Source: Saccharothrix sp.
Lineage (GTDB): Bacteria; Actinomycetota; Actinomycetes; Mycobacteriales; Pseudonocardiaceae
Length of the DNA stretch: 60,939 bases
NCBI RefSeq assembly: GCF_031180885.1
Contig: NZ_JAPSLK010000049.1
Location: 1 to 60,939 of the forward strand
Direction: 5' to 3'
Shown: in pieces, positions 24,452 through 32,577 of the stretch
How positions within the stretch are numbered: the stretch's first letter is position 1
Layout: each line of letters begins with the position of its first letter
Notes under the pieces: generated by a model
The model's input: the letters and a program-made list of their open reading frames with translations, nothing else
Database searches by the model: none
Told to the model about the DNA's origin: nothing
Translations under genes and position numbers: made by a program

Positions 24452-26077
24452 ATGTCAGTTCGGCTGGGCCGTGTCGCACACGACTGGTGCGCGGTCGAGT
24501 CAGGCAGGATAACCGCGCTGCTCGAACGACGTGGACAGGATGCCGGGCCGGTGGTGTTCGGCGCCGGTTTCGGCCCGTCGGGCATCCCGCACATCGGCAC
24601 GGTCAGCGAGGTCGTCCGCACGTCGTTCGTGCGGCAGTCGTTCGAGGAGACGACCGGTCGGGGCACGCGGTTCGTCGTGGTTGCCGACGACATGGACGCC
24701 CTGCGCAAAGTGCCGGACAACGTCCCTGCGCGAAGCACGTTGGCGGCCTACCTCGGCATGCCGTTGCACCGGGTGCCGGACCCGTGGGGCCAGGCGTCCA
24801 GCCTCGCCGAGGGCATGGTGGACCGGCTGCGCCGGGTGCTCGACCTGATGGAGGTCGACTGCGAGGTCGTCCGCAGCTCCGACCTCTACCGGGCGGGCCA
24901 CCACGATTCGACCATCCGCGCCTTCCTCGCGGACTTCGCCGAGGTCAACGCCCTCGTCGGCCGTTCGGTGGGAGCTTTGAGGCGCAGGTCGTACAGCATT
25001 GTGATGCCGCTGTCGCCGACCACCGGCCGGGTGATCGAGCACACGCGGGTGCTCGCCGTCGATCCCGGGCGAGGCACCCTCACCTACGAGATTCCGAAGG
25101 ACGTGGTCATCCAGCGCCCGGGGTTGGACTACGGCCTCGAACCGCACGAGTACTACGCGGGCGAGCCGATCGGCGAGCCCGTGACCGTGTCCGCGCTGGG
25201 CGGCGGGTGCAAGTTCCAGTGGAAGGCCGACTGGGCGCTGCGCCTGCTCAGCGGTGACATCGCCTACGAGATGCACGGACAGGACCTGACGGACTCGGCC
25301 CGGGTCGTCCGACAGGTGTTCGGACGGCTGCGCCGCGAACCCCCGGTGCTGTTCGAGTACGGGCTGTTCGTCGACGAACGGGGCCGGAAGATCTCGAAGA
25401 GCGCGGGCAACGGCTTCGCCCTCGACGACGCGGTCGACTGCCTCACCCGCGACGGTCTGCGGCTGCTGCTCTACCGCGGGCCCCGCCGACCACGCCGGTT
25501 CGACCTGGCGTCCGTGCCGCGCGTCGACGACGCGGTGCGCCACGAGGCGCGTCTCGCCCGCGAACCACGCCGTGGCGCGGGTGCCCGGTTGCGGCTGCGG
25601 CGGATCGGCGCGACGACACCGCCGAGCGGACCGCGGTTCGCCTCCCTGGTGCGGGTCCTGGCCGCGTGCGCACCGGTCGACCACGCCGGCGCGGTGGCGT
25701 TCGTCGAGCGGGTCTTCCCGCCGGACCGCCGTCCGGACCCGGAACTGGTGGCGCGGGCGTGGCGCTTCCACGTCCGCGCCCGACCCGCACCCGAGCCGGT
25801 CGTCCTCGACACGGCCGCGACCACCGTGCTGCGCCGACTGGCGGACGCGCTGGCGTCGGCGCCGCACGCCGATCCCGGCGCCCTGCTGCACAAGGCGCTC
25901 GAAGGCAATCCCCACGCGTACCGGGTGCTGTACCTGGCCCTGCTGGGCCGGCCACGGGGCCCGCGGCTGGCCACCTGGCTGCGGATCACCGGGGCGCGGC
26001 GCTCGCTCGCCCTGGTCCGGGACGCGCTGTCCCGCCCCGTTTCCCCGTCCGTCCATCCCGAAGGTGGTACGCCGTGA
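24452..26077 (+). CDS. Class I lysyl-tRNA synthetase-like protein
   Basis: A 541-residue class I aminoacyl-tRNA synthetase of the archaeal/spirochaete-type LysRS group. The HIGH signature is GFGPSGIPHIGT near residues 38-50 and the KMSKS signature is GRKISKSAGNG near 310-320; IAYEMHGQDLTDSARV matches the family core. The C-terminal helical anticodon-binding part is present but Arg-rich and divergent. GGGGGAGA precedes ATG 24452. It is embedded in a three-gene operon with an ALDH-like gene and an exporter, overlapping the former by four bases. It may charge lysine or an analogue for tRNA-dependent transfer to the cluster product, or be a resistant duplicate of the housekeeping enzyme. Confidence 0.88.
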   Translation: MSVRLGRVAHDWCAVESGRITALLERRGQDAGPVVFGAGFGPSGIPHIGTVSEVVRTSFVRQSFEETTGRGTRFVVVADDMDALRKVPDNVPARSTLAAYLGMPLHRVPDPWGQASSLAEGMVDRLRRVLDLMEVDCEVVRSSDLYRAGHHDSTIRAFLADFAEVNALVGRSVGALRRRSYSIVMPLSPTTGRVIEHTRVLAVDPGRGTLTYEIPKDVVIQRPGLDYGLEPHEYYAGEPIGEPVTVSALGGGCKFQWKADWALRLLSGDIAYEMHGQDLTDSARVVRQVFGRLRREPPVLFEYGLFVDERGRKISKSAGNGFALDDAVDCLTRDGLRLLLYRGPRRPRRFDLASVPRVDDAVRHEARLAREPRRGAGARLRLRRIGATTPPSGPRFASLVRVLAACAPVDHAGAVAFVERVFPPDRRPDPELVARAWRFHVRARPAPEPVVLDTAATTVLRRLADALASAPHADPGALLHKALEGNPHAYRVLYLALLGRPRGPRLATWLRITGARRSLALVRDALSRPVSPSVHPEGGTP

Positions 26078-27321
26078 CCCGCTCCGCAGTCCGCTCGGCC
26101 CTGGTCGACTTCCCCGCTGTGCAGGACCGAGCGCGTGCCTTCGCCGCGACCTTGCGTGAGCGCACCGCGGAGATCGTGCGCAGCCTGTCCGGCTACCAGT
26201 GCGCGAACGTGGCGATCGACGAGATCGAGCGGTCCGTCGACCTGCTGCACAACCTGCACCTCAACCGGGAGCACTTCCGCGAGAAAGTGGGCGCGGTGAC
26301 CACGTTCCTGCCGTTGAACCAGCCCCTGTACGCCACGGTGTGCTTCGGCGTCGTGCCGTCGTTCATGGCCGAGGACACCGCGCTGCGTCCGCCAACGGCG
26401 ATGCACCCGCACTACCGGGCGTTGGCCGACGTGCTCGACCTGCCGGCGCACTTCCCGGAACTCCACGTGTCCTACGACGACAAGGAGGAGTTCGTCGCGC
26501 AACGGGCGCACCGCACGGACGCGGTCGTGTTCACCGGCACGCCGGAGAACGCGGCGAAGGTCCGCCGGTCGTTCCCGCGGCGAACCCTGTTCATCCTCAA
26601 CGGTTCCGGCCACAACCCGCTCGTGGTCACCGAGACCGCCGACGTCGAACTCGCCGTCGCCTCCGCGCTGCGGGTCGTGCTGTACAACCAGGGGCAGGAC
26701 TGCGCCGGTCCGAACGCGATCCTGGTCCACCGACACCGCCTCGTGGAGTTCCGCGAGACCCTGTTGGCGCGGTTGCGGGACGTGGAGCCCCGCGTCGGCC
26801 CGTACGCCGACCCCGCCAACGTGGTGGGGCCGAACACCGACCCCGACCACGCGGTGAAGATGGTCCGCAGGTTCCGCGACGACCGCGGGTTCTGGGTCTA
26901 CGGCGGCGAGGTCAACCCGGCCAGCGGGATGATCAGACCCACCGTGTTCGAGAAGGAGCTGGCGCTGGGCGGGAACTTCCGCGAGTTCTTCGCCCCGGTG
27001 TTCTTCCTCCAGCCCTACGACGACGACGCCGGGCTGCGCCGCTACTTCGAGGACCAGCGGTACGCCGCCAACGCCATGTACGTCTCGGTGTTCGGCGACA
27101 GCCCCTACGTGAAGTCCCTGCTCGACACGCCGTCACACGACGCGGACTCGATCCTGTGGGACACCGACCTGCATCTGACGGAGCGGGGGTACCTCCCGTA
27201 CGGCGGACAAGGGCCGGCCGCGTCCTGCCTGTACGTGGACGGCGTCCGGGTGCCGGGCGCGACGCTGCCGCAGCGCGACATCCACCGGCACCTGGTCGCG
27301 CGGCGGGACAGTCCGTGCTGA
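26074..27321 (+). CDS. Aldehyde-dehydrogenase-superfamily protein, divergent
   Basis: A 415-residue ALDH-fold protein, shorter than the usual 470-500. The catalytic cysteine is Cys210 in LYNQGQDCAGPNAIL. The motif that normally carries the general-base Glu (xELGGxNP) reads LFILNGSGHNPLVV, so the Glu is replaced. MIRPTVFEKE followed by FREFFAPVFFLQPYD is the conserved C-terminal part. It starts with GTG overlapping the synthetase stop. It could oxidise or reduce an aldehyde or activated acyl group derived from the decarboxylase product. The missing Glu argues for a reductase-like, acyl-transferring or non-standard mechanism. Substrate unknown. Confidence 0.78.
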   Translation: MTRSAVRSALVDFPAVQDRARAFAATLRERTAEIVRSLSGYQCANVAIDEIERSVDLLHNLHLNREHFREKVGAVTTFLPLNQPLYATVCFGVVPSFMAEDTALRPPTAMHPHYRALADVLDLPAHFPELHVSYDDKEEFVAQRAHRTDAVVFTGTPENAAKVRRSFPRRTLFILNGSGHNPLVVTETADVELAVASALRVVLYNQGQDCAGPNAILVHRHRLVEFRETLLARLRDVEPRVGPYADPANVVGPNTDPDHAVKMVRRFRDDRGFWVYGGEVNPASGMIRPTVFEKELALGGNFREFFAPVFFLQPYDDDAGLRRYFEDQRYAANAMYVSVFGDSPYVKSLLDTPSHDADSILWDTDLHLTERGYLPYGGQGPAASCLYVDGVRVPGATLPQRDIHRHLVARRDSPC

Positions 27322-28469
27322 GCGGACGCTGGGAGCCCGTCGCCGCGATCTGCACCGTCGCGGTGGTCGGTCTGGTCACCGGCCTGACCGTACCGCTCGT
27401 GTCGTTGCGGCTCAGCGGCGCAGGCGCGACGGCCGCCCTGATCGGGACGGCCGCCGCGCTGCCCGCGGTGGGCATGCTCGCCGCGGTGCTGTGTCTCGGC
27501 CCGCTGACGTGGCGGTGGCGGATCAAGCCCCTGCTGGTGGTCGGGATGACCGGTTCGGCGGTGAGCACGGGGCTGCTCGCGGTGACCGACGGCGTCCCGG
27601 TGTTGCTGGTGCTCCGGTTCGCCGTGGGGGTGTTCGCCGGGCTGCTGCTCGTGCTGGGTGAGACCTGGATCAACGCCATCACGGCAGAGGCCACGCGGGG
27701 GCGCTGGATCGCCGTCTACACCTCGGTGTTCACGCTGTGCCAGGTGTCCGGCCCGGGGTTGCTGGCGCTGTTCGGCTCGGCCACGGGGTGGTCGGTGCTG
27801 GTCGCCGTGCTGACCCACGTGCCCGGGATCGTCCTGCTGGCCGTCAGCTCGTGCGAGATCGACGGGTTCAAGGCCGGGAAGCCGGCCGCGTCCCTGAGGT
27901 TCGCGCGGTCGGCGCCGACCATCGCGCTCGCGGTGCTGATGTTCTCCTTCTTCGACGGCGCGGTGCTGGCGCTGCTGCCGCTGTACGGCATCGCACACGG
28001 GCACACCGAGGCGATCGCCGTGCTCATGGTCGCCGCGGTGTTCGCCGGTGACGCCCTGCTGCAGGTGCCGTTGGGCTGGTGGGCCGACCACGTCGACCGC
28101 CGCCGACTGCACCTCGGGTGCGCGGTGGTCGTGCTGGTGCTGGCCTTGGGCATGCCCGTGCTGCTGGACGTGTCGTTGCTGATGTGGCCCGCCTTGGTGG
28201 TGCTGGGCGGCGCGGCGGGCGGCGTCTACACGCTCGGGTTGGTGCGCATCGGCCAAGACTTCACCGACGACGAACTGGTCGACGCCAACGCCGGCGCCAC
28301 CGTGCTGTGGGCACTGGGCAGCCTCATCGGCCCACTGATCGGCAGCGCCGCGCTGAACCTGCTGCCGCCGGACGGCCTGATGCTCGCCCTGGCCGCCGTC
28401 ACCATCCTGTTCCTGACCGCCGCCATCGCGGACTTCCGCGTGCGGGCGCGGGCGCAGATGTCGCGCTGA
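27315..28469 (+). CDS. MFS transporter, probable product exporter
   Basis: A 384-residue major facilitator protein with about 12 hydrophobic helices and no signal peptide, starting at GTG 27315 and overlapping the ALDH-like gene by seven bases. GETWINAITAEATRGRWIAVYTS after helix 4 and WADHVDRRRLHLGCAVVVLV after helix 6/7 resemble the YcaD/multidrug MFS group. As the last gene of the synthetase-ALDH operon it most likely exports the cluster's product. It is distinct from the MFS domain fused to MetX. Confidence 0.85.
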   Translation: MLSGRWEPVAAICTVAVVGLVTGLTVPLVSLRLSGAGATAALIGTAAALPAVGMLAAVLCLGPLTWRWRIKPLLVVGMTGSAVSTGLLAVTDGVPVLLVLRFAVGVFAGLLLVLGETWINAITAEATRGRWIAVYTSVFTLCQVSGPGLLALFGSATGWSVLVAVLTHVPGIVLLAVSSCEIDGFKAGKPAASLRFARSAPTIALAVLMFSFFDGAVLALLPLYGIAHGHTEAIAVLMVAAVFAGDALLQVPLGWWADHVDRRRLHLGCAVVVLVLALGMPVLLDVSLLMWPALVVLGGAAGGVYTLGLVRIGQDFTDDELVDANAGATVLWALGSLIGPLIGSAALNLLPPDGLMLALAAVTILFLTAAIADFRVRARAQMSR

Positions 28470-29228
28470 GCGGTTTCGCCGGAATGCGGTGACCGTCCCG
28501 GCCGGGTCGCCGGGAAAGTCGACCCGCCGCGCGTCACCCCTGTCGTGCCGCTTACATGTCCCATGTGCCGCTCGAAAGTCATCGCTACCGACCCGCGGGG
28601 CATATCGACGCACCGACTCGCAGAATCCTTTGCCTGCGCCGGCCCCTCCGGCGGCCGACCCGCCCCGCAGCGCCCGAGCGTCGGCACCGGCAAACCACGT
28701 TCCACGTCGCCCTCCGCACCGCCCGCTCGCGAGACGCATCCCGCGCAGGAGGAGCCGACTACCCGCCGCCGAGCGAACACGGCCATGACCGCGGTCGACA
28801 AGTCGTGGGACGACGAGCCGGACGCCACCCACTGTCCTGCCCCCGCGCCGGCAGGCATCCTACGAGCAGCGATCACCAAGTAGGCTTGAAGTGGCACCAG
28901 GAAACACTCTGCCCCACGGGCATCCCAGCGCCTTGAGCGAATCGCCAGAATTTCGAGTAGGCAAGCCTTGATGACTGACCAAGCGTCACGCTCACCGTCC
29001 ATTAGTGCTCATCACCACCCTTCATCTGCAGTTTATGTACGAGGTGGGCGTAGTCGAGCGGTGTGCGTGCCCGGCGATTTCACCGTTCAGCCCGACCTCC
29101 ACCTACCCTCGCCATCCGGGCGTCGCCGAGACGCGTCAGAGGTCGAGCACCTCGTTGGACGCGTCGGCTGCCGTTGCTCAGCTCCGGTGGGTATTGGCAG
29201 CTCAAACACGGGAGCCGGACAAGGGGCG
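28470..29228. other. Long intergenic stretch at the cluster/accessory boundary
   Basis: About 760 bp with open frames on both strands but no recognisable protein. The stretch 28880-29040 is noticeably richer in A+T than its surroundings. It carries inverted heptamers, AGGCTTG near 28882 and CAAGCCT near 28964. This looks like the edge between the metabolite cluster and the decayed region to the right. Confidence 0.4.
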
Positions 29229-29735
29229 ATGGCTGTGACCACAGCACGGCGTCTGGATGGCTACACGCTGGACGATTGGGAGAGCCTTGAGCCTGCCGAG
29301 GGACATCGGGTGGAACTGGTCGACGGGCGTTTCGTCGTGAACGCCGCGCCCTCGGTCCGGCGCCGGCGGGTGGCGGACCGGCTCTGCCGGCTGCTGGACG
29401 ACGCGGTGGCACCGGAGGGCATGGAGGCCCTGACGGCGGTCGGTGTGCGCATCCGAGAGGGGTTGGCCTACATCCCTGACGTGGTGGTGGCGACCGAGCG
29501 GGTCGAAACCACCTCGGTGGATGTCGACACTGTCGCGCTCGTCGCCGAGGTCGTCAGCCCGTCGACCAAGAAGACCGACCGGCTCGAGAAGCCCGCGGCG
29601 TTCGCGGCGGCCGGGGTACCGGCGTGCGGGACGATCGTCGAGCAGTTCTTCGACGAGGAGTACTCGCGGCTGCGATCGGGGGAGGGACAAGCGGCCGGCG
29701 TCCGCCAAGTTGTCAGCGGCGTTGGCCGGTCCTGA
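29229..29735 (+). pseudogene. Uma2-family (PD-(D/E)XK-like) protein, 3' end replaced
   Basis: AAGGGG precedes ATG 29229. Residues 1-~132 are a typical actinobacterial Uma2 protein: WESLEPAEGHRVELVDGRFV at the start, the acidic YIPDVVVA around residue 80 and LVAEVVSPSTKKTDRLEKPA with the Glu and Lys of the nuclease fold. Where the family continues AAGVPxYW, this frame switches after AAGVPAC to TIVEQFFDEEYSRLR, which belongs to a serine recombinase, and stops 40 residues later. The last quarter of the Uma2 domain is therefore missing. The chimeric 168-residue frame is still open. Confidence 0.7.
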
Positions 29736-30033
29736 CCGTCGGATCGACGCCATCGTGCTCGGCGAGTTCGGGCGTGGGTTCGCGGGCCGTCAGATCTGGC
29801 AACTCGCGAAGGTGCTCAAGAAGCGTGGCGCGCAACTGTGGTTGCCGGAGACCGACGGGCCGGTCGAGGTCGACGACCCGGAGCACCGCAACCTGATGCG
29901 GATGTTGGCCGCGCAGTCCGAGCGCGAAGCCCTGCGCAGCCGGAACCGGTCGCTGGAGGCGATGCGGGCGCAGACGTGCGAACAGGGACGCTGCTGGGCG
30001 ATGATGCCGGACGAGGTGTCGCCGCAGCCGTAG
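29628..30033 (+). pseudogene. Serine recombinase fragment (resolvase domain), frameshifted
   Basis: The recombinase sequence starts in the Uma2 frame (GTIVEQFFDEEYSRLRS) and continues in the next frame as RDKRPASAKLSAALAGPDRR, then IDAIVLGEFGRGFAGRQIWQ and LMRMLAAQSEREALRSRNRS. An extra G in the run near 29683 explains the shift. It ends abruptly after AMRAQTCEQGR, where the family would enter the recombinase domain. Only the C-terminal part of the catalytic domain remains; the catalytic Ser region is absent. Confidence 0.7.
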
Positions 30034-30270
30034 GAGGCGGTGTTGCGCAGATTCAGCCTTGCGTCGGTGATGGTCTTTCCCTCTAACGCCGAGGTGTCGA
30101 AGGCCAAGTAGGCGCGCTTCCTGGCATTCCACTCCTCGGCGATGTAAGCGCCGGCCCAGAGCTGATCGCCCGTCGGCTGGGTGTACCCCCTCATCGTCGA
30201 TCCAGGTGTCCGCCGAAACGGCAACGGTGGCGGTGCGTCCGGTGGGTGGTGTCTGCGGCTCGGCGACCAC
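30034..30270 (-). pseudogene. Fragment of a secreted DNRLRE-like repeat protein
   Basis: On the minus strand one frame reads RTATVAVSADTWIDD, and another, after a shift near 30195, reads GDQLWAGAYIAEEWNARKRA followed by YLAFDTSALEGKTITDARLN and LRNTASYGCGDTS. This order matches the DNRLRE-type domains of actinobacterial extracellular proteins (adhesin-like modules). Neither start nor end of a gene is present. Confidence 0.5.
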
Positions 30271-30307
30271 GGTGACGTAGCGCCAGTGCGACCAGTCCGA
30301 ACTGTCC

Positions 30308-30405
30308 GCGCCTGCAGTCTGCTGGTGGTGCTGGACAACGCTCGTGACACCGACCAGATCCTGCCGCTCCTGCCCGGTAGCAGCACGTGCACCGTGCTGT
30401 TGGTA
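30308..30405 (+). pseudogene. NB-ARC regulator fragment
   Basis: The plus-strand frame LLVVLDNARDTDQILPLLPG followed by SSTCTVLLVT is the Walker B region of an AfsR/NB-ARC regulator (compare LVVLDNASAVDQVRSLLPG in the intact regulator at 21311). About 30 codons survive, with nothing of the rest of such a gene on either side. Confidence 0.55.
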
Positions 30406-30465
30406 ACCCCGGATATCGGGACCTGTGGAGTCCGGGTGCTTGGTACGTGTTCCGGGTGTCTGAGG

Positions 30466-30750
30466 TCAGCCCGGGGCGGGTGGTTCTTTGATCGCGCGAC
30501 GAGGCTTTGTGGTCGTGGTCCGGACCGGTGGTGTTGCAGTGCCGTGGCGCCACGTGGTGACGAGCAGGGCAAGTCGTTGTGGGCGGTCAGCGTCGGCGAG
30601 GATCCAGCAGATCGCGATGATCGGCACCACGATGGCGATGATCAGCAGGGCTGCGCCGACCCAGCCTGCCGTCAGCGCGGCGGCCACTGCGCCGCCGGTG
30701 CCGCCCGTCATGCCGATGGTTTTGACGGTCCTGGGTGATGGCCGTTTCAT
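30466..30750 (-). CDS. Small membrane protein downstream of a PadR module
   Basis: A 94-residue protein from ATG 30750, starting MKRPSPRTVKTIGMTGGTGG. Two hydrophobic segments (about residues 19-34 and 36-52, possibly one hairpin) are followed by a basic, Pro/Thr-rich cytoplasmic tail. It overlaps the upstream gene by four bases, so it belongs to the PadR operon. No family is recognised; the layout fits a small accessory membrane protein. Confidence 0.6.
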   Translation of the reverse strand: MKRPSPRTVKTIGMTGGTGGAVAAALTAGWVGAALLIIAIVVPIIAICWILADADRPQRLALLVTTWRHGTATPPVRTTTTKPRRAIKEPPAPG

Positions 30751-31112
30751 CGGTCCCCCGCTCGGCGTGCGTCGACTCTCAGTGTCACCGCGAGCCTGGG
30801 GGCAGCGATCAGGACGAGGGTGAGCAGTTCGATCCACCTCTGGATGCGAGGCGTTCGGTCGGCGCGCAGGTCCGACATCCATGCGGCCCACTCTTCGCGG
30901 TATTGGTCCCGTACGTGGGCAGGGAGTAACCAGCCGGCACCGGTGACAGCACGAGAGAACCGCAGGGAACGCCTTGCGTGGGAGGCTGCATTCCCCTGAG
31001 CTTTGACGACTTCGGCAGCGACGACTTGGGCAGCACGGGCGGCGAGGCGATTGACTCCGCCGCCACCGCTGCCGGCGACGACGGAACCGATTGGTCGCGT
31101 GTTGTTGTTCAC
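30747..31112 (-). CDS. Hypothetical protein with C-terminal hydrophobic segment
   Basis: A 121-residue protein starting with GTG at 31112 (VNNNTRPIGSVVAG). The middle, LLPAHVRDQYREEWAAWMSD near residues 62-81, resembles the short actinobacterial proteins that accompany PadR regulators; residues ~92-112 are hydrophobic and could anchor the protein. It lies 15 bases after the PadR stop and overlaps the next gene, so the three are co-transcribed. Function unknown. Confidence 0.65.
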   Translation of the reverse strand: MNNNTRPIGSVVAGSGGGGVNRLAARAAQVVAAEVVKAQGNAASHARRSLRFSRAVTGAGWLLPAHVRDQYREEWAAWMSDLRADRTPRIQRWIELLTLVLIAAPRLAVTLRVDARRAGDR

Positions 31113-31127
31113 GGTCCGTGTCTCCCG

Positions 31128-31457
31128 TCAGTGTCCGGGTTGGGGGCGCAGCGTCGGGAGACTGCCGGTCGCGGTGGCGTCGGCTCGCGCGACGGCCTGG
31201 TAGGCGAGGGTGGCTCCGTGTCCGGCGAAGCGGTAGTAGCGTCGCCGGGGGCGGCCCTTGTCCTCGTGGTCGGCGGGGTCTTCCCAGAAGCTCTCGATCA
31301 GGCCGGCCTGCTGGAGACGGTTGAGGATCGGGTGCAGGGTGCCGGTCTTGAGTCCGGTCTGCCGGGCGATGTCCAGTCCGTAGCGCGGCGTCGCCGGGTT
31401 CTCCAGCAGTACGCGAAGCACGGCGATCGTCTGCGGTGTCATCCGTGGCCCAGCCAT
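31128..31457 (-). CDS. PadR family transcriptional regulator
   Basis: A 109-residue winged-helix regulator. TPQTIAVLRVLLENPATPRY followed by GLDIARQTGLKTGTLHPILN and RLQQAGLIESFWED is the canonical PadR DNA-binding domain, and GRPRRRYYRFAGHGATLAY is the wing and linker. It lacks a long C-terminal dimerisation domain, so it belongs to the short PadR-s2 group. Two CTACCTAG-type palindromes immediately upstream probably mediate autorepression of this gene and the two small membrane-protein genes after it. Confidence 0.9.
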   Translation of the reverse strand: MAGPRMTPQTIAVLRVLLENPATPRYGLDIARQTGLKTGTLHPILNRLQQAGLIESFWEDPADHEDKGRPRRRYYRFAGHGATLAYQAVARADATATGSLPTLRPQPGH

Positions 31458-31467
31458 GACTGGAAGT

Positions 31468-31503
31468 CTACCTAGCTAGTGTTCGTGATGGCTACCTAGG
31501 TAG
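31468..31503. promoter_or_regulatory. Paired palindromic operators of the PadR gene
   Basis: CTACCTAGCTAG (31468-31479) and the perfect palindrome CTACCTAGGTAG (31492-31503) lie 11-46 bp upstream of the PadR start. Their starts are 24 bp apart, placing both on nearly the same helix face. Strong candidates for PadR binding. Confidence 0.65.
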
Positions 31504-32064
31504 ACGAGCGCGTGACCAGGTCTTATGTCGCACCTCGTCATAAACTTGACCGTTGCTCGCACCAGACGCGATTGCGCGATCTTCGACGAAGCCGGTGGGA
31601 TTCACGCGGCTGCGGAGATCGGCGGTCTCCGCAGCCGCAGGCAACTGAGCCGGATCGAGCCGAATGGCCCGTTCCTGCGGCCACCGCAGAGCCGGCGGCC
31701 ACCGGCATGTGGTCTGCGAACGCGCACCGACCTGGCCACTCGTCGAGCCGGGCGACCCGACCGACGCCGTCGCCGTCGCCGTCGCCGAGCCACGGGGGAC
31801 CGGCCCTGGAGGAACGCGGCGACGCCGAGATCCAGATCGCCGAGGCCGGCGGCGACGCCATCGCCGCCGAGTTCGAGCGCTACCTCCGCCGCAGGGGCCG
31901 CGGGCCAGGGCCCACCGGCATGTGAATTCCGCATTTTTGCCGAATTCGCGCGGCTGATTAGCCAATCGGGTGACACTCGGCGATGCGGCTTTTTCGATCA
32001 TGCGCCATTGCTACCGTCGACCTCACCGTGATCGCGAACACCGGTGAGGCGAAGGGTGGGGCGC
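31504..32064. other. Region without a secure gene; possible C-terminal gene fragment
   Basis: About 560 bp. A plus-strand frame ending at 31925 has strongly coding-like third-position GC over its last ~40 codons (HGGPALEERGDAEIQIAEAG continuing DAIAAEFERYLRRRG), preceded by a Thr/Pro/Ser repeat. An ATG at 31707 could start a 72-residue product, but I see no ribosome binding site or family. I treat it as a possible 3' remnant. The last ~120 bp are A+T-richer and probably hold the promoter of the SUKH gene. Confidence 0.35.
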
Positions 32065-32577
32065 GTGGACGACGGCACTGGGCGGTCGACCGCCGACGAG
32101 GTCAAGCGGGTCTGGGGTGACCGGCTCCGGCCGGTGCCGCCGGACCTGGTCAGCACGCGGCTCTCGGCTGCGACCAGGGGGTTCCTCACCACCGTGGGAC
32201 TGCCCGCCGGTAGAACGCGCGACATCGTGTTCGCCCACGACGAGCGTCTCCACACGCCCATTCGACAGGGCGGGCGCGAATACGTCGTCATCGGCGACAG
32301 CGACGAGCCCGGATGCCGCTTCGGCGTCGAGGTGGACACGGATCGCGTTTACTACCTCGACGACCTCCCGCAGTACAACCGCCTGATCAATTCCGACGTC
32401 GCGCTCTTCGTCCTGTTCGTCGGCCTGTTCCAGAAAGTCGTCGTCGAGCTGCCCGAGGGCGGGTCGCTCGACGACGCCATCGCGAGGGTCTGGGGCGAGC
32501 TGAAGGCCCGCGACCCCGAGGCGACCAACGACGGCGACCTGTGGGGGGTGCTCCTCGATGACATCGCGGCCGAATAG
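32065..32577 (+). CDS. SUKH-4-like immunity protein
   Basis: A 170-residue protein of the SMI1/KNR4 superfamily, SUKH-4 branch. RGFLTTVGLPAGRTRDIVFA near the start, REYVVIGDSDEPGCRFGVEV in the middle and LPQYNRLINSDVALFVLFVG toward the end are the usual landmarks. GAAGGG lies eight bases before GTG 32065; GTG 32044 is an alternative. SUKH proteins are known immunity factors of polymorphic toxin systems, often against nuclease or deaminase toxins. The stop overlaps the next gene by 20 bases, and that gene carries a deaminase-like domain, so the two look like an immunity/effector pair. Confidence 0.85.
   Translation: MDDGTGRSTADEVKRVWGDRLRPVPPDLVSTRLSAATRGFLTTVGLPAGRTRDIVFAHDERLHTPIRQGGREYVVIGDSDEPGCRFGVEVDTDRVYYLDDLPQYNRLINSDVALFVLFVGLFQKVVVELPEGGSLDDAIARVWGELKARDPEATNDGDLWGVLLDDIAAE

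Noticed and set aside
28545..28883. Possible small zinc-binding protein beginning MPLTCPMCRSKVI
   Set aside because: Only one CxxC is present, the rest is Pro/Arg-rich, and there is no ribosome binding site or family match.
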